Source of the DNA: a halophilic archaeon
GTDB lineage: Archaea; Halobacteriota; Halobacteria; Halobacteriales; Haladaptataceae
Assembly (NCBI GenBank): GCA_003298465.1
Contig: QNGA01000008.1
Coordinates: 189,204 to 253,203, forward strand
Reading direction: 5' to 3'
Length of the DNA: 64,000 nt
The notes below the pieces were generated by a model. That model did not search any database. It saw nothing but the letters and a program-made list of their open reading frames with translations, and was not told where the DNA came from. The translations under genes were made by a program, and so were the position numbers. Below are positions 9,910-18,594 of the stretch, piece by piece; position 1 is the first letter of the stretch; each line of letters begins with the position of its first letter.

Positions 9910-10887
9910 ATGACCAAAACACAACTCCATGTAGAAGACAGCCCCACCGATGAAAAACAATCGGGCATCAAGTCCCAGCTGGCATCATCATGTCCAGAAT
10001 GTGATGGGAGGGTCATTCGCGACGATGAGCACGGTGAGACGACCTGCGAGGAGTGTGGCTTGGTACTCGACGACGTGTCCATCGACCGGGGGCCAGAGTG
10101 GCGAGCGTTCAATAGCGAGGAGAAACCCGAGAAAAGCCGTGTCGGAGCGCCGACGACGCAACTCATGCACGACAAGGGGCTCAGTACGACGATCAGCTGG
10201 CAAGACAAGGATGCGTATGGCCAATCAGTGTCCGGTCAGAAGCGAGCCCGCCTCCAGCGCCTTCGCACATGGGACGAACGGTTCCGAACGAAAGACGCCC
10301 ACGAGCGGAATCTCAAACAGGCACTCGGCGAGATCAGTCGGATGGCATCTGCCCTCGATGTGCCAGAACCAGTACGCGAAACCGCAGGAGTGCTCTATCG
10401 GCGAGCGGTCGACGAAAATCTCCTGCCCGGCCGGTCCATCGAAGGCATGGCAACAGCCGCACTGTACGCCGCAGCCAGACAACACGGGACACCCCGGCAG
10501 TTGGCCGAATTCGCTGAAGTCAGTCGTGTCGCAGAAATCCGGATTCAGCGGGCCTATCGGTATGTCTCCAGGGAACTCGACCTGGAAATCAAACCAACGG
10601 ATCCGCTGGAATACGTCCCCCAGTTCGCGTCAGCACTCGATGTGAGCGACGAGGCAGTACGCCAGGCTCGCGATCTCCTCACCACGGCGAAAGCACAGGG
10701 CGCTCATAGCGGGAAAAGTCCTGCAGGTCTCGCAGCGGCCGCACTCTACGCGGCGACGCACCTCACGAATGAACAACTGACACAGGAGACGGTGAGCAAC
10801 GCGGCTCACATAAGCCGGGTCACGATTCGAAATCGCTACCAGGAACTGCTCGACGTCTACGCTGAAAACGGAGGCTCTGCACGATGA
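9910..10887 (+). CDS. tfb: Transcription initiation factor IIB (TFB)
   Basis: 325-residue archaeal TFB, which joins TBP at the promoter and recruits RNA polymerase. The N-terminal zinc ribbon has Cys28, Cys31, Cys46 and Cys49 (CPEC and CEEC). A B-finger/linker follows, with EWRAFNSEEKPEKSRVGAP, then two cyclin repeats (about residues 125-215 and 220-315), the second with a helix-turn-helix that reads the BRE (TQETVSNAAHISRVTIRNRY). Haloarchaea carry several TFBs, often on plasmids, with distinct promoter sets. The stop overlaps the ATG of the next gene by four bases, so both are translationally coupled. Confidence 0.96.
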   Translation: MTKTQLHVEDSPTDEKQSGIKSQLASSCPECDGRVIRDDEHGETTCEECGLVLDDVSIDRGPEWRAFNSEEKPEKSRVGAPTTQLMHDKGLSTTISWQDKDAYGQSVSGQKRARLQRLRTWDERFRTKDAHERNLKQALGEISRMASALDVPEPVRETAGVLYRRAVDENLLPGRSIEGMATAALYAAARQHGTPRQLAEFAEVSRVAEIRIQRAYRYVSRELDLEIKPTDPLEYVPQFASALDVSDEAVRQARDLLTTAKAQGAHSGKSPAGLAAAALYAATHLTNEQLTQETVSNAAHISRVTIRNRYQELLDVYAENGGSAR

Positions 10888-11174
10888 CCGAACAAGCAAA
10901 ATCGCATCATGAGGAGACAGCGACCGCTGGCCGAGCGACGGATGTGATGAGTGAACTCGATCGTGAAACCGACCAGGAAATCCTTACAATACTCGTCGAG
11001 GATTCGCCGCTTCATGTCATGGACATCGCCAGCACTGCAGATCGTCATCCGATCACGGTCGACCAAACGTGTGCCCGACTCTATGAGCACGGACAGATCC
11101 ATCCAGTCGGCCGAGGACTCTATGAGGTTACTGACGACGGAAAACAACGGACTGAAGACGGCTCTGAGTCGTAA
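10884..11174 (+). CDS. Winged-helix DNA-binding protein coupled to TFB
   Basis: 96-residue protein. After an N-terminal disordered stretch, residues 27-85 form a winged helix: ETDQEILTILVEDSPLHVMD, a recognition helix around HPITVDQTCARLYE, and a wing HGQIHPVGRGLYEVTDDG. It shares an ATGA overlap with tfb, so it is probably made in proportion to TFB and may modulate the same promoters; that role is inference. The fold resembles DUF2250-type regulators. Confidence 0.8.
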   Translation: MTEQAKSHHEETATAGRATDVMSELDRETDQEILTILVEDSPLHVMDIASTADRHPITVDQTCARLYEHGQIHPVGRGLYEVTDDGKQRTEDGSES

Positions 11175-11266
11175 TCCCGGGAGATGACAGCGCCCGCAGG
11201 CTGGCTCCCCCCGACTAGTGAATCGTAATCGGATAGCATATCCCGAGTACCTGCCAAACTTAGACA

Positions 11267-11644
11267 ATGGTGCGCGATTCAGCGTCATCCGAGGACTCTC
11301 CATCGCTGCAAACTGTCCTTGATGCGCTGGACGACGCCGACTGTCGGGCCATCCTCCATGAAATAGCTGAACCCATGACCGCAACCGAACTCATTGAGAT
11401 CTGTGACATCCCCAAATCAACGTTGTACCGGAAACTTGAACTCCTCAGCGACGCCTCACTCGTCCGCGAACAGGACACGATCAACCCTGGCGGCGGCCGA
11501 ACCACGAAATACGAACGCGATTTTGACGATGTGACGATATCTATGGATGAGGACGATACCCTCTCTGTAACGGTTGAACGACCGCCACGGAACGCCGACG
11601 AACGCCTTGCTGACATCTGGTCGAAAATGAGTGATGAACTATGA
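11267..11644 (+). CDS. ArsR-like helix-turn-helix regulator
   Basis: 125-residue winged-helix protein: LDDADCRAILHEIAEPMTAT, then ELIEICDIPKSTLYRKLELL as the helix-turn-helix, then a wing with GGGRTTKYERDFDDVTISMD. The C-terminus ends in RNADERLADIWSKMSDEL. In haloarchaea this regulator type is typically followed by a small three-helix membrane protein, exactly as here with a 4-base overlap. The pair may sense a membrane or envelope signal; the ligand is unknown. Confidence 0.88.
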   Translation: MVRDSASSEDSPSLQTVLDALDDADCRAILHEIAEPMTATELIEICDIPKSTLYRKLELLSDASLVREQDTINPGGGRTTKYERDFDDVTISMDEDDTLSVTVERPPRNADERLADIWSKMSDEL

Positions 11645-11922
11645 TTTGGGTGGAAACAGCTATCATCGTCGTGAAGACGGTGATTTTACTCCTCGGGAGT
11701 AGTATCACATATATCGCGTTTAAAGCGTATCAGCGGACTGGAACCCCGTCACTCCGTGTTCTTGGAATTGGATTCGGCGTCGTTACCTTTGGCGTCTTAC
11801 TTGCAGGGATTGCCCACCAAATTCTCTTGGTTTCTTTTCAGGTTGGAATTCTAATCAATAGCGTCCTCGTCGCAATTGGTTTGGCAATCGTCATGTACTC
11901 GCTCTATCTCGAACGTGACTGA
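11641..11922 (+). CDS. Small membrane protein paired with HTH regulator
   Basis: 93 residues with three hydrophobic helices (about 4-25, 35-58 and 62-87) and a short charged C-terminus. The ATG lies within the stop of the regulator at 11267-11644 (ATGA overlap). The regulator/membrane-protein pair recurs in haloarchaeal genomes (DUF7521-like); no function is established. It is slightly AT-richer than its partner. Confidence 0.8.
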   Translation: MIWVETAIIVVKTVILLLGSSITYIAFKAYQRTGTPSLRVLGIGFGVVTFGVLLAGIAHQILLVSFQVGILINSVLVAIGLAIVMYSLYLERD

Positions 11923-12502
11923 TACCTAAATATTTCTATCCTTCATGTCGATATTGCTCAAAAACATTCCATTGGGGAAGGATAGACCGGCTCTGTTAGA
12001 CCCCTTCGAAACTGACGTCCGCCGCGGACAACATCACGCCGGTCGCATCGGATAAATGTGAAGATTAGAGCTAGACGGAGAATGCAGATATTGTCGGTAG
12101 CGCTGCGAATGCGGTAAGTTGTTCAGAGGCTAATACTACTGACGGTGTAGGCGGTAGTATATTCTGATACCATCAATAGTATCACACGCGTCTCTGCCGA
12201 CCGCTCCGTCAACGTCTGCTGGTGACACCAACTGACTAGCTCCGACTCAATCGAACACAGCGGCAATTGATACTGGTTGGAGTGAAACGCCGTAACAGCT
12301 TGCTGTCCCTCTAGATTCAGATAAACCTGGGACGCAGTAGGATTCCGACTTTCCGGCTTTCCCGGATTACAAAGCCTGTAATCGGTCAATGAGACTGTTT
12401 TGTGTGCGGTCTCGGGGGTAGCTATTTGGATGGTCCCCTGGTATCTTTTTACGTGGAACCAGACTACCCTCTCAAGTGAGTTTCATGGTCCCATCCCATC
12501 AT
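11923..12502. other. Intergenic region, no gene supported
   Basis: About 580 bases between the membrane protein and sdhB. Open frames here lack haloarchaeal acidic composition and recognisable motifs. The last 60 bases include an AT-rich stretch and the ATG chosen for sdhB. Confidence 0.5.
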
Positions 12503-13363
12503 ATGAGTTCCCAACAAACATCACCAGAGACAGAAACCGGCTCTGGCACTGGGTCTTCACCACAGCAGCGGCGTATCGATAGGAAACACGAGCGGGCGAC
12601 ACAAACGGCCACTGAAAAACAGTCTGGCTCCGATGAGAAGGCCACTCACCTGAAGGTCTTCCGGTATGACCCTGAAGTCGAAGCCAAACAAGAACCTCGA
12701 TTCGATGACTTCCACGTTCCCTACGACCAAGGGATGACGGTCTTGGACGCACTCATTTACGCTCGTGATCACTTCGATTCAAGTCTCACATTCCGACATT
12801 CGTGCCGCATGGCGGTCTGTGGGAGCGATGGTCTATTCATCAATGGCAGGCAGCGGCTCGGCTGTCAGACACAAATTTCCGACCTCGACGAGCCAGTCCG
12901 AGTTGAGCCGCTTCCGCATGAACCAGTGATCAAGGACCTGGTGGTGGACATGGATCACTTCTTCGAGCGGATGGAGTCCGTTGACCCATATTTCCAGCCA
13001 GACGATCTCTCTAAAGGCGAAGTCGAAGAACAGCGCCAATCCCCCGAAAATCGGGAGAAGATCAAGATGGCCTCACGATGTATTCAGTGCGGCTGTTGCA
13101 CATCGTCGTGTAATCCCTCGCAGACCGACGATGAGTACATCGGCCCCGCTGCCATCGTCAAGGGGTATCGGTTCTATATGGACGAACGTGAAGGTGAGGA
13201 CGTGAAGGAACGTCGGCTGGAACTACTCGATAAAGAACACGGAGTCTGGCAGTGCCATACGCAGTTCTCGTGTACGACTGTCTGTCCGAAAGACATCCCC
13301 ATCACCGAGGAGATTCAGGAACTGAAGCGCGAATCCGTCAAACAGAACCTGAAATTTTGGTAA
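12503..13363 (+). CDS. sdhB: Succinate dehydrogenase/fumarate reductase iron-sulfur subunit
   Basis: 286 residues from the ATG at 12503 (MSSQQTSPETETG); in-frame starts 9 codons upstream are less likely. The N-terminal ferredoxin domain has SCRMAVCGSDG and GRQRLGC. The third 2Fe-2S ligand is Asp, as in E. coli SdhB. The C-terminal domain carries CIQCGCCTSSCNP and CHTQFSCTTVCPKDI for the 4Fe-4S and 3Fe-4S clusters. SdhB passes electrons from the flavoprotein SdhA to quinone at the membrane. No sdhA, C or D lies nearby, so this is an orphan or extra copy. Confidence 0.95.
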   Translation: MSSQQTSPETETGSGTGSSPQQRRIDRKHERATQTATEKQSGSDEKATHLKVFRYDPEVEAKQEPRFDDFHVPYDQGMTVLDALIYARDHFDSSLTFRHSCRMAVCGSDGLFINGRQRLGCQTQISDLDEPVRVEPLPHEPVIKDLVVDMDHFFERMESVDPYFQPDDLSKGEVEEQRQSPENREKIKMASRCIQCGCCTSSCNPSQTDDEYIGPAAIVKGYRFYMDEREGEDVKERRLELLDKEHGVWQCHTQFSCTTVCPKDIPITEEIQELKRESVKQNLKFW

Positions 13364-13474
13364 CAGACAGTGACCCCCGTCAGAACGATTGGTCCTGGTC
13401 GTCACGCGGATACTCGTAATCGCCTCTATCAATGTTTGCTCCGCGATCGTTGTACTACCTGGTCGATGTAGCTA

Positions 13475-13747
13475 TCATCCAAATTTCAATACTAACTTAA
13501 AGAGATTGTCAACTGATTCCCATATATTGTCGTTGTCACTGGACATGATTTCATCGATTGTCTCAGAATCGATATCGTCGGGAGTATCGACAGTAGTTTC
13601 ACCGATTTGAGTGAATACCGTAGCGCGATCTACTAGGTACTCGAATTCGTCTTTAGGTGATCGTGTAATTGGCGGGGTTTCATCATATCCTGTCCATGGT
13701 GGTATTTGTCTGACCTCATTTTGGACAAGGAGCCTGCCCAATACCAC
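13475..13747 (-). CDS. Small acidic hypothetical protein, possibly truncated
   Basis: 90-residue frame beginning at a GTG directly after an in-frame stop. The body is acidic and plausible for haloarchaea (ETTVDTPDDIDSETIDEIMS), but the first 20 residues are less so. It lies downstream of the membrane gene at 13793 on the same strand. It may be an intact small gene or the tail of a longer one that lost its start. No family recognised. Confidence 0.4.
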   Translation of the reverse strand: MVLGRLLVQNEVRQIPPWTGYDETPPITRSPKDEFEYLVDRATVFTQIGETTVDTPDDIDSETIDEIMSSDNDNIWESVDNLFKLVLKFG

Positions 13748-13792
13748 TCACTCTACTTGGCGATATAATTGCCTCGCCGAAAAGACCATCTC

Positions 13793-14515
13793 TTAATTTC
13801 GTTGGAGGCGGTGTTCGCGCTCAATGTCCTGTAGCTGTGGGATTAGTTCAGACTCCCTTGTGACGTGGATAATATAGCGAGGGACATCCCTTGTCGTCCG
13901 GGCCATGAACGGTTCGCCCCAGAAACTCAAGAGCGCGTCTGTCTGCTCATTTTCCGTCCCACGAAGAATGAACGAGACGTTCTCATCAAGTTCACGCCAA
14001 ACCGGTTCCAGTACCGTCTCACTGCCCATACACTCTTCTACTTTTGGTTTGACTTGGGTGTTCCAACGCTCCCGTTCACTCTCATCAAGTACAAATCGGA
14101 TCGAAGTAACATTTGGATTGTCAATGGGCGGACGAAGCAACGCATCGAACAAATCTTGGGGGATGAACATAAGCAAACAGACGTTGAACCAGATCATATC
14201 CCCACGGGCACCCTGGCCGAATTGCGTACTTCGTGATCTGAGTTCTCCAGGACCGATAAGTTCGAGATCGGGAGAATCTATACTGGAACGGATTTCTTCG
14301 ACAGTGCGTTCGGTGTGAGCTACGGACTTAGCGAGGTGTTCCGTTTCTGATTCACGCCGGAGATGACTGAGAAACAAGAACGCCATAAGAACAAGCGTGA
14401 TTTGAAGAAGTACGGCTTCGTCCACGATGTGCAGGAAATGGAGTACGAGTGCAAGAACCGCCGCTAGGATACCTGCGACAGCTTCCCATTCAACCTGCTT
14501 GATCTGCCATCTCAT
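13793..14515 (-). CDS. Two-helix membrane protein with large soluble domain
   Basis: 240 residues. Two adjacent hydrophobic helices (about 10-28 and 33-50) are followed by a short coiled coil (ESETEHLAKSVAHTERTVEEI) and a soluble domain of about 150 residues rich in beta segments (MIWFNVCLLMFIP, SIRFVLDES, ENVSFILRGTENEQ, PRYIIHVTRE). The soluble part faintly resembles phospholipase D-like sensor domains of membrane-linked defence or signalling proteins, but no HKD motif is present. It starts about 160 bases beyond the 3' end of tRNA-Glu, where integrated elements often lie. Confidence 0.65.
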   Translation of the reverse strand: MRWQIKQVEWEAVAGILAAVLALVLHFLHIVDEAVLLQITLVLMAFLFLSHLRRESETEHLAKSVAHTERTVEEIRSSIDSPDLELIGPGELRSRSTQFGQGARGDMIWFNVCLLMFIPQDLFDALLRPPIDNPNVTSIRFVLDESERERWNTQVKPKVEECMGSETVLEPVWRELDENVSFILRGTENEQTDALLSFWGEPFMARTTRDVPRYIIHVTRESELIPQLQDIEREHRLQRN

Positions 14516-14674
14516 ATCGACTGTATCCCTGAGACAGGATTCTGGCTATAGGCTCATTACTCTGTGCAGTCAAGTAGCGAACCCCCAGATGACTATCGTT
14601 ACTTTAAACGAGGAGTCCCAGACCAGCCGTCCACAGGATTAAATTACCTCAATATCGGGGAGTTCAGAACTCGA

Positions 14675-14749
14675 TGCTCCGTCGAGGATTTGAACCTCGG
14701 TCCCCGACGTGAGATGCCGAGATGATTGGCCGAGCTACACCAACGGAGC
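14675..14749 (-). tRNA. tRNA-Glu (anticodon CTC)
   Basis: On the minus strand a 75-nt cloverleaf folds: acceptor GCTCCGT with ACGGAGC, T-arm CGAGG-TTCAAAT-CCTCG, and an anticodon loop ATCTCAC giving CTC, which reads GAG (Glu). The anticodon stem has G-T pairs. The discriminator base is A and CCA is not encoded. Its 3' end faces the gene cluster at 13.4-14.5 kb, so it could have served as an integration site, but no partial duplicate was seen. Confidence 0.88.
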
Positions 14750-14929
14750 ACACTGACTTTGTTACCGGGTTCTATTAAACCTATCCACGAGCCACGCCTT
14801 AGTCGGTTAGGTGTCTGTTCAATACAGGCTTTTCAATATTCTTTGTGAGTCAGACTTGCCCTCCTGTCGCGAAGGAACCTTTTGACACGAAAATTATTGT
14901 AAATACAAGTGTTAATTTACCAAGCAGCG

Positions 14930-15058
14930 ATGGAGGATACACTATCACAGCACAACGTCTCGGCAGATTTCTACAATGCACTTGACGAGGAGGTTGTTGA
15001 ACCACTCGAACACATTGCCCGACGTACCGAAGCCAACGACCGGGAGACCGTCCAGTAA
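14930..15058 (+). CDS. 42-residue acidic protein
   Basis: Short frame from ATG 14930 to TAA 15058, starting MEDTLSQHNVSADFYNALDE and ending NDRETVQ. Composition is strongly haloarchaeal and an AT-rich tract (aaattattgtaaatac) precedes it at promoter distance. It predicts as a single helical unit. I do not recognise the family. Confidence 0.55.
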   Translation: MEDTLSQHNVSADFYNALDEEVVEPLEHIARRTEANDRETVQ

Positions 15059-15107
15059 CAGGATCTATAGCCAGCCTAGGCCGCATTCGAGCAAGTACTC
15101 CTATTCA

Positions 15108-15620
15108 CTACTGAGCTGAAACTAAGTCGACGGCTTCGAGGATAGTTTCATATTCCGGTTCATTCGTCGGATCCTCAGCGACCAAGTTATACATCATTGT
15201 CCTGTCCTCCTCCAGCACAAATCAGCGTGGTTTGCGATATCGTGCGATCCCAACTCCTCGATATCTATCTCTAGGTCAAATTCCTGAACCGCATCCCGAC
15301 TCATGTCGCTTACAAGTTCAAACTCGATCCTGTGTTGATCGCGGAATGCCCCGAGGGAGAACGGCGAATCGACACTTTTCCCCACGGAGGGTTACCCCGA
15401 CGTTTTGGAATTGCTCTTGACGCTCTTGGAGCGCAACCATTTCATTCGTGTACGGTGTGGTGCGAATGCACCGGGGAAAAACGCCAGAACGACTAGCCCG
15501 TCGTCGAGGTGGTCGGCCAGGTTGAAGGACTCGTGATCCTTATTCCGACTGTCGCCGAAAATCTTGCCCTGTTGAATAGCGGAGTCTTTCCGAACGTTCG
15601 CCAGCCGAGTTGGCTTGTGA
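15108..15620 (-). pseudogene. Decayed peroxiredoxin (AhpC/TSA, Bcp-like)
   Basis: Fragments in different minus-strand frames join into a thioredoxin-fold peroxidase: HESFNLADHLDDGLVVLAFF then PGAFAP, NEMVALQERQEQFQNVGVTL, SVDSPFSLGAFRDQH, FELVSDMSRDAVQEFDLEI, and finally VAEDPTNEPEYETILEAVD to a TAG at 15108. The active-site segment, normally containing the peroxidatic Cys after PGAFAP, is shifted and has no Cys. Further frame changes occur near 15385 and 15195. The intact enzyme would have detoxified peroxides. It lies beside a truncated hemoglobin gene. Confidence 0.82.
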
Positions 15621-15818
15621 GCTACTAACGGGTAGGGTCTCAGACGCGAGATTGTTTCACCTCCAACTCACGCCAAGTCGGGGGGCAATTCCCGACCGGG
15701 TGATGGCCGAAGACGACGATTGACTACGAGGAGAACGAACGTCTGTCCTCAGTCCAAATCCCTGCATGCCTTTGATTTCATAACTTCCTTAGCCGTCACA
15801 CTAGAAGCAAGTCACGTA

Positions 15819-16217
15819 ATGAGCGACGACGAGACAGTGTTCGACCGCCTCGGCGGTCACGAAGCAGTGGAGAGCGTCGTGAACGACTTCTACGACCGTG
15901 TTTTGAACGACGAGCGCGTCATTCACCACTTCGAGGATAGCGACACGACAGAACTCCGGGCTCATCAGGTCCAATTTATCTCAGCGGTAACCGGCGGTCC
16001 GGTTGAGTATTCAGGAGACAATATGCGCGAAGCTCACAGAGGGATGGGTATTACCGACAACGAGTTCGACGTCGTGGCAGAGCACTTGGATACGGCATTG
16101 GCTGAAAACGGTGTCCCCGACAAAGATCGTGAACAGGTTCTCGAGATGGTTGAAGGGTTGCGCCCTGAAATTGTAGAGGCCACGGAGAGTGGTGAAACCG
16201 GTTCGGCAACCTCGTAG
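15819..16217 (+). CDS. Truncated hemoglobin (group I-like)
   Basis: 132 residues from ATG 15819 (MSDDETVFDRLGG). The 2-over-2 globin pattern is clear: FDRLGGHEAVESVVNDFYDR with the helix B Phe-Tyr pair, QVQFISAVTGGPVEYSG, and the proximal His in NMREAHRGMGI, followed by DFDVV-like and LAENGVP segments. Such proteins bind O2 or NO and often protect against nitrosative stress. Longer starts upstream lack haloarchaeal composition. It sits next to the peroxiredoxin remnant, suggesting a former stress cluster. Confidence 0.93.
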   Translation: MSDDETVFDRLGGHEAVESVVNDFYDRVLNDERVIHHFEDSDTTELRAHQVQFISAVTGGPVEYSGDNMREAHRGMGITDNEFDVVAEHLDTALAENGVPDKDREQVLEMVEGLRPEIVEATESGETGSATS

Positions 16218-16589
16218 TTCGGCCCTCCTGTATAAACAGCCTCTCCAGCAGCTTTGATGCTCACCGCCGAATTCCCTTCAGTTGGGATCGCTCGGAATCT
16301 TACACTCGACTGATACAACGGTACTGTGGTACTGGATACAAACCTTCGCATGGAATCAGCTAAATTCAACAATGCCGTTGGCGATCGACGGCCCGCATTC
16401 AAACACTCGATCTCCGCCGGTAGTCTTACTGCTACGGTCAGCTCGTATTAGCATATTTCAATAATCTGACTATAATAAATAAATAATACAGCTTCGGTAG
16501 CTGAAGTAGTCTTTTGTCGCACCGTGTGCAGCCCACTCTGGATATGAACAGAAAGATCTATCATCGATATGCATTACGTACGTAGTATC
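16218..16589. other. Intergenic region, promoter for acyl-CoA synthetase
   Basis: About 370 bases without a supported gene. The right third contains an AT-rich tract (actataataaataaataata, near 16470), a plausible archaeal TATA region, though it is over 100 bases from the chosen start. Confidence 0.4.
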
Positions 16590-18197
16590 ATGGAACGATC
16601 ACTCCTGGTTACCGACTTCCTTGATCGGGCGCGCAAGTACTACGGCGACGAAACCGCGGTCGTCGCGACAACCGGCGAGCGATACACCTACGACGAGTTC
16701 GTCGACCGAGCGGACCGGTTCGCAGCCATGCTCCAAGAATGCGGGATCGAGAAGGGCGACCGCGTGGCAGTGCTCGATCCGAACACCCACTACCACCTCG
16801 AGGCAGCCTTCGGCTCAATGCAGATCGGCGCAGTGCACACGCCACTTAACTACCGCCTCACACCCGACGACTTCGAGTATATTCTGAACGACGCAGGCGT
16901 GGACGCCATCTATGCAGACCACCAATACGCCGACCACATCCAGGAAATCCGCGACGAAGTGCCAACAGAGACCTTCATCACCAACGATCCGGAGGCGGTC
17001 AAGGGCAACTGGAATGATTTCGATACAATCATCAATGGAGTCGATGCCGACTACGACCGGCCTGAAATGGTAGAAGACGAAATAATCACTATTAACTACA
17101 CCTCAGGGACGACCGGTGACCCAAAGGGTGTCTGTCGCACTCACCGCAATGAAACGTTGCACGCCTACCTCGTCTCCTACCATCAGGATGTCCGCGACAC
17201 CGATACCTACCTCTGGACGCTCCCAATGTTCCACGTCAACGGATGGGGACATATCTACGCCGTTACGGGTGCTGGCGCGACCCACGTCTGCACACGCGGC
17301 ATTGACGCCGAAAACATCTTCAACACAATCCATAAAGAGGATGTCTCCTACCTCTGTGCCGCGCCGACTGTCCTGAACCAGCTGCAAGACTACTACGCTA
17401 ACAACGACATCCAAACGACGGGAGACGCAGACATCCGCGCCGCGACGGCGGGCAGTGCACCGCCCGAAGCGACTATTCAGACCATCGAGGACGAGTTCGG
17501 CTGGGAGCTCATGCACGTCTACGGCGCAACCGAGACCGGTCCGCTCATCACAACCTCAGAGGCTAAGCGCCTGCTCAATGAGGAACACCGCTATTCGCTG
17601 AAGAAGCGCCAGGGCATTGGTTATCTCGGTACTGAGATTCGCGTCGTCGACGAAGACGGCGACGATGTCGCGTGGGACAATCAAACCATCGGCGAAATCG
17701 TTGTTAGCGGCAATCAGGTGATGGAAGGCTACTGGGGAAAGCCCGAGGCGACCGAGGAAGCGTTTAACGACCGTGTTGAGGGATACTACCACACGGGCGA
17801 CCTTGCAGTTGTCGATGAAAACGGATTCGTCTCTATTCAGGACCGCAAAAAGGATATCATTATCTCGGGCGGGGAGAATATCTCCTCGATCGAACTTGAG
17901 GACACACTCTTTGACCACCCCAAGGTGAGCGACGTAGCGGTCATTCCCTCACCACACGACGAGTGGGGCGAGACACCGAAGGCGTTCATCGTTCCCGCGT
18001 CTGACGACCCGGAAACACCCGAAGTCACTAAGACTGAACTCGTTGAGCACACACGCGAGAACATCGCCTCCTACAAGACGGTCCGCCGCATCGAGTTCGT
18101 CGAGGAACTCCCGACAACCGCGACGGGGAAGATCCAGAAATACGAACTCCGCGAAGAAGAGTGGGAGGACGAAGACCAAATGGTTGGGCAGGGCTGA
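16590..18197 (+). CDS. AMP-forming acyl-CoA synthetase
   Basis: 535 residues from ATG 16590 (MERSLLVTDFLDRARKYYG). It belongs to the adenylate-forming superfamily that activates a carboxylic acid to acyl-AMP and then acyl-CoA. Motifs in order: NYTSGTTGDPKG (phosphate loop, about 172), YGATETGP (about 312), YHTGDLAVVDENGF (about 398), DRKKDIIISGGENISSIELE (hinge, about 420) and the catalytic lysine in TATGKIQKYEL (about 516). The sequence fits medium- or long-chain fatty acids, but chain length cannot be read. It stands alone. Confidence 0.94.
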   Translation: MERSLLVTDFLDRARKYYGDETAVVATTGERYTYDEFVDRADRFAAMLQECGIEKGDRVAVLDPNTHYHLEAAFGSMQIGAVHTPLNYRLTPDDFEYILNDAGVDAIYADHQYADHIQEIRDEVPTETFITNDPEAVKGNWNDFDTIINGVDADYDRPEMVEDEIITINYTSGTTGDPKGVCRTHRNETLHAYLVSYHQDVRDTDTYLWTLPMFHVNGWGHIYAVTGAGATHVCTRGIDAENIFNTIHKEDVSYLCAAPTVLNQLQDYYANNDIQTTGDADIRAATAGSAPPEATIQTIEDEFGWELMHVYGATETGPLITTSEAKRLLNEEHRYSLKKRQGIGYLGTEIRVVDEDGDDVAWDNQTIGEIVVSGNQVMEGYWGKPEATEEAFNDRVEGYYHTGDLAVVDENGFVSIQDRKKDIIISGGENISSIELEDTLFDHPKVSDVAVIPSPHDEWGETPKAFIVPASDDPETPEVTKTELVEHTRENIASYKTVRRIEFVEELPTTATGKIQKYELREEEWEDEDQMVGQG

Positions 18198-18496
18198 GGC
18201 ACCGAAGGGCATTCTCCACGGCGATACTGCTGCGCGTTTTCGCAACTCTGTGCCGATACTCCCATAGACATCTAACAGCCGCTTTCCACAGACGATTGTT
18301 GACTCACACGGCGTTCTCACTTATCCCTTCCGCACCTTCTCCTTGCCAGTATATCTTTGCCCATCGCATCGATGATTCGTTTTCCAGTCTCCGACCACAA
18401 CTGCGGTGGCCGGTACCTGCTCTCAACCCCCTGCTGGAAAGTAGCCGATAGAAGCCGATACAACTGCCGTACTAACGTGTAGCCGTACGGCGTCGG

Positions 18497-18519
18497 TCCC
18501 GAACTGTGTCAATTCGGGA
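18497..18519. terminator. Perfect 7-bp hairpin between convergent genes
   Basis: TCCCGAA and TTCGGGA flank a 9-base loop in the 397-base gap between the acyl-CoA synthetase and the convergent coiled-coil gene. No long T-run follows, so a terminator role is only suggested by position. The rest of the gap shows nothing coding. Confidence 0.45.
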
Positions 18520-18594
18520 CGTCCACAACCGCGTTCGAGACGTGGTTTGCGTTAGATATCGACCCCTCTCGGGCGTGATTTCGCCCCGGCCACG

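Noticed and set aside
12123..12389. 88-codon minus-strand frame as a gene
   Set aside because: Composition is not haloarchaeal, there is no motif or promoter, and it lies in an otherwise empty gap.
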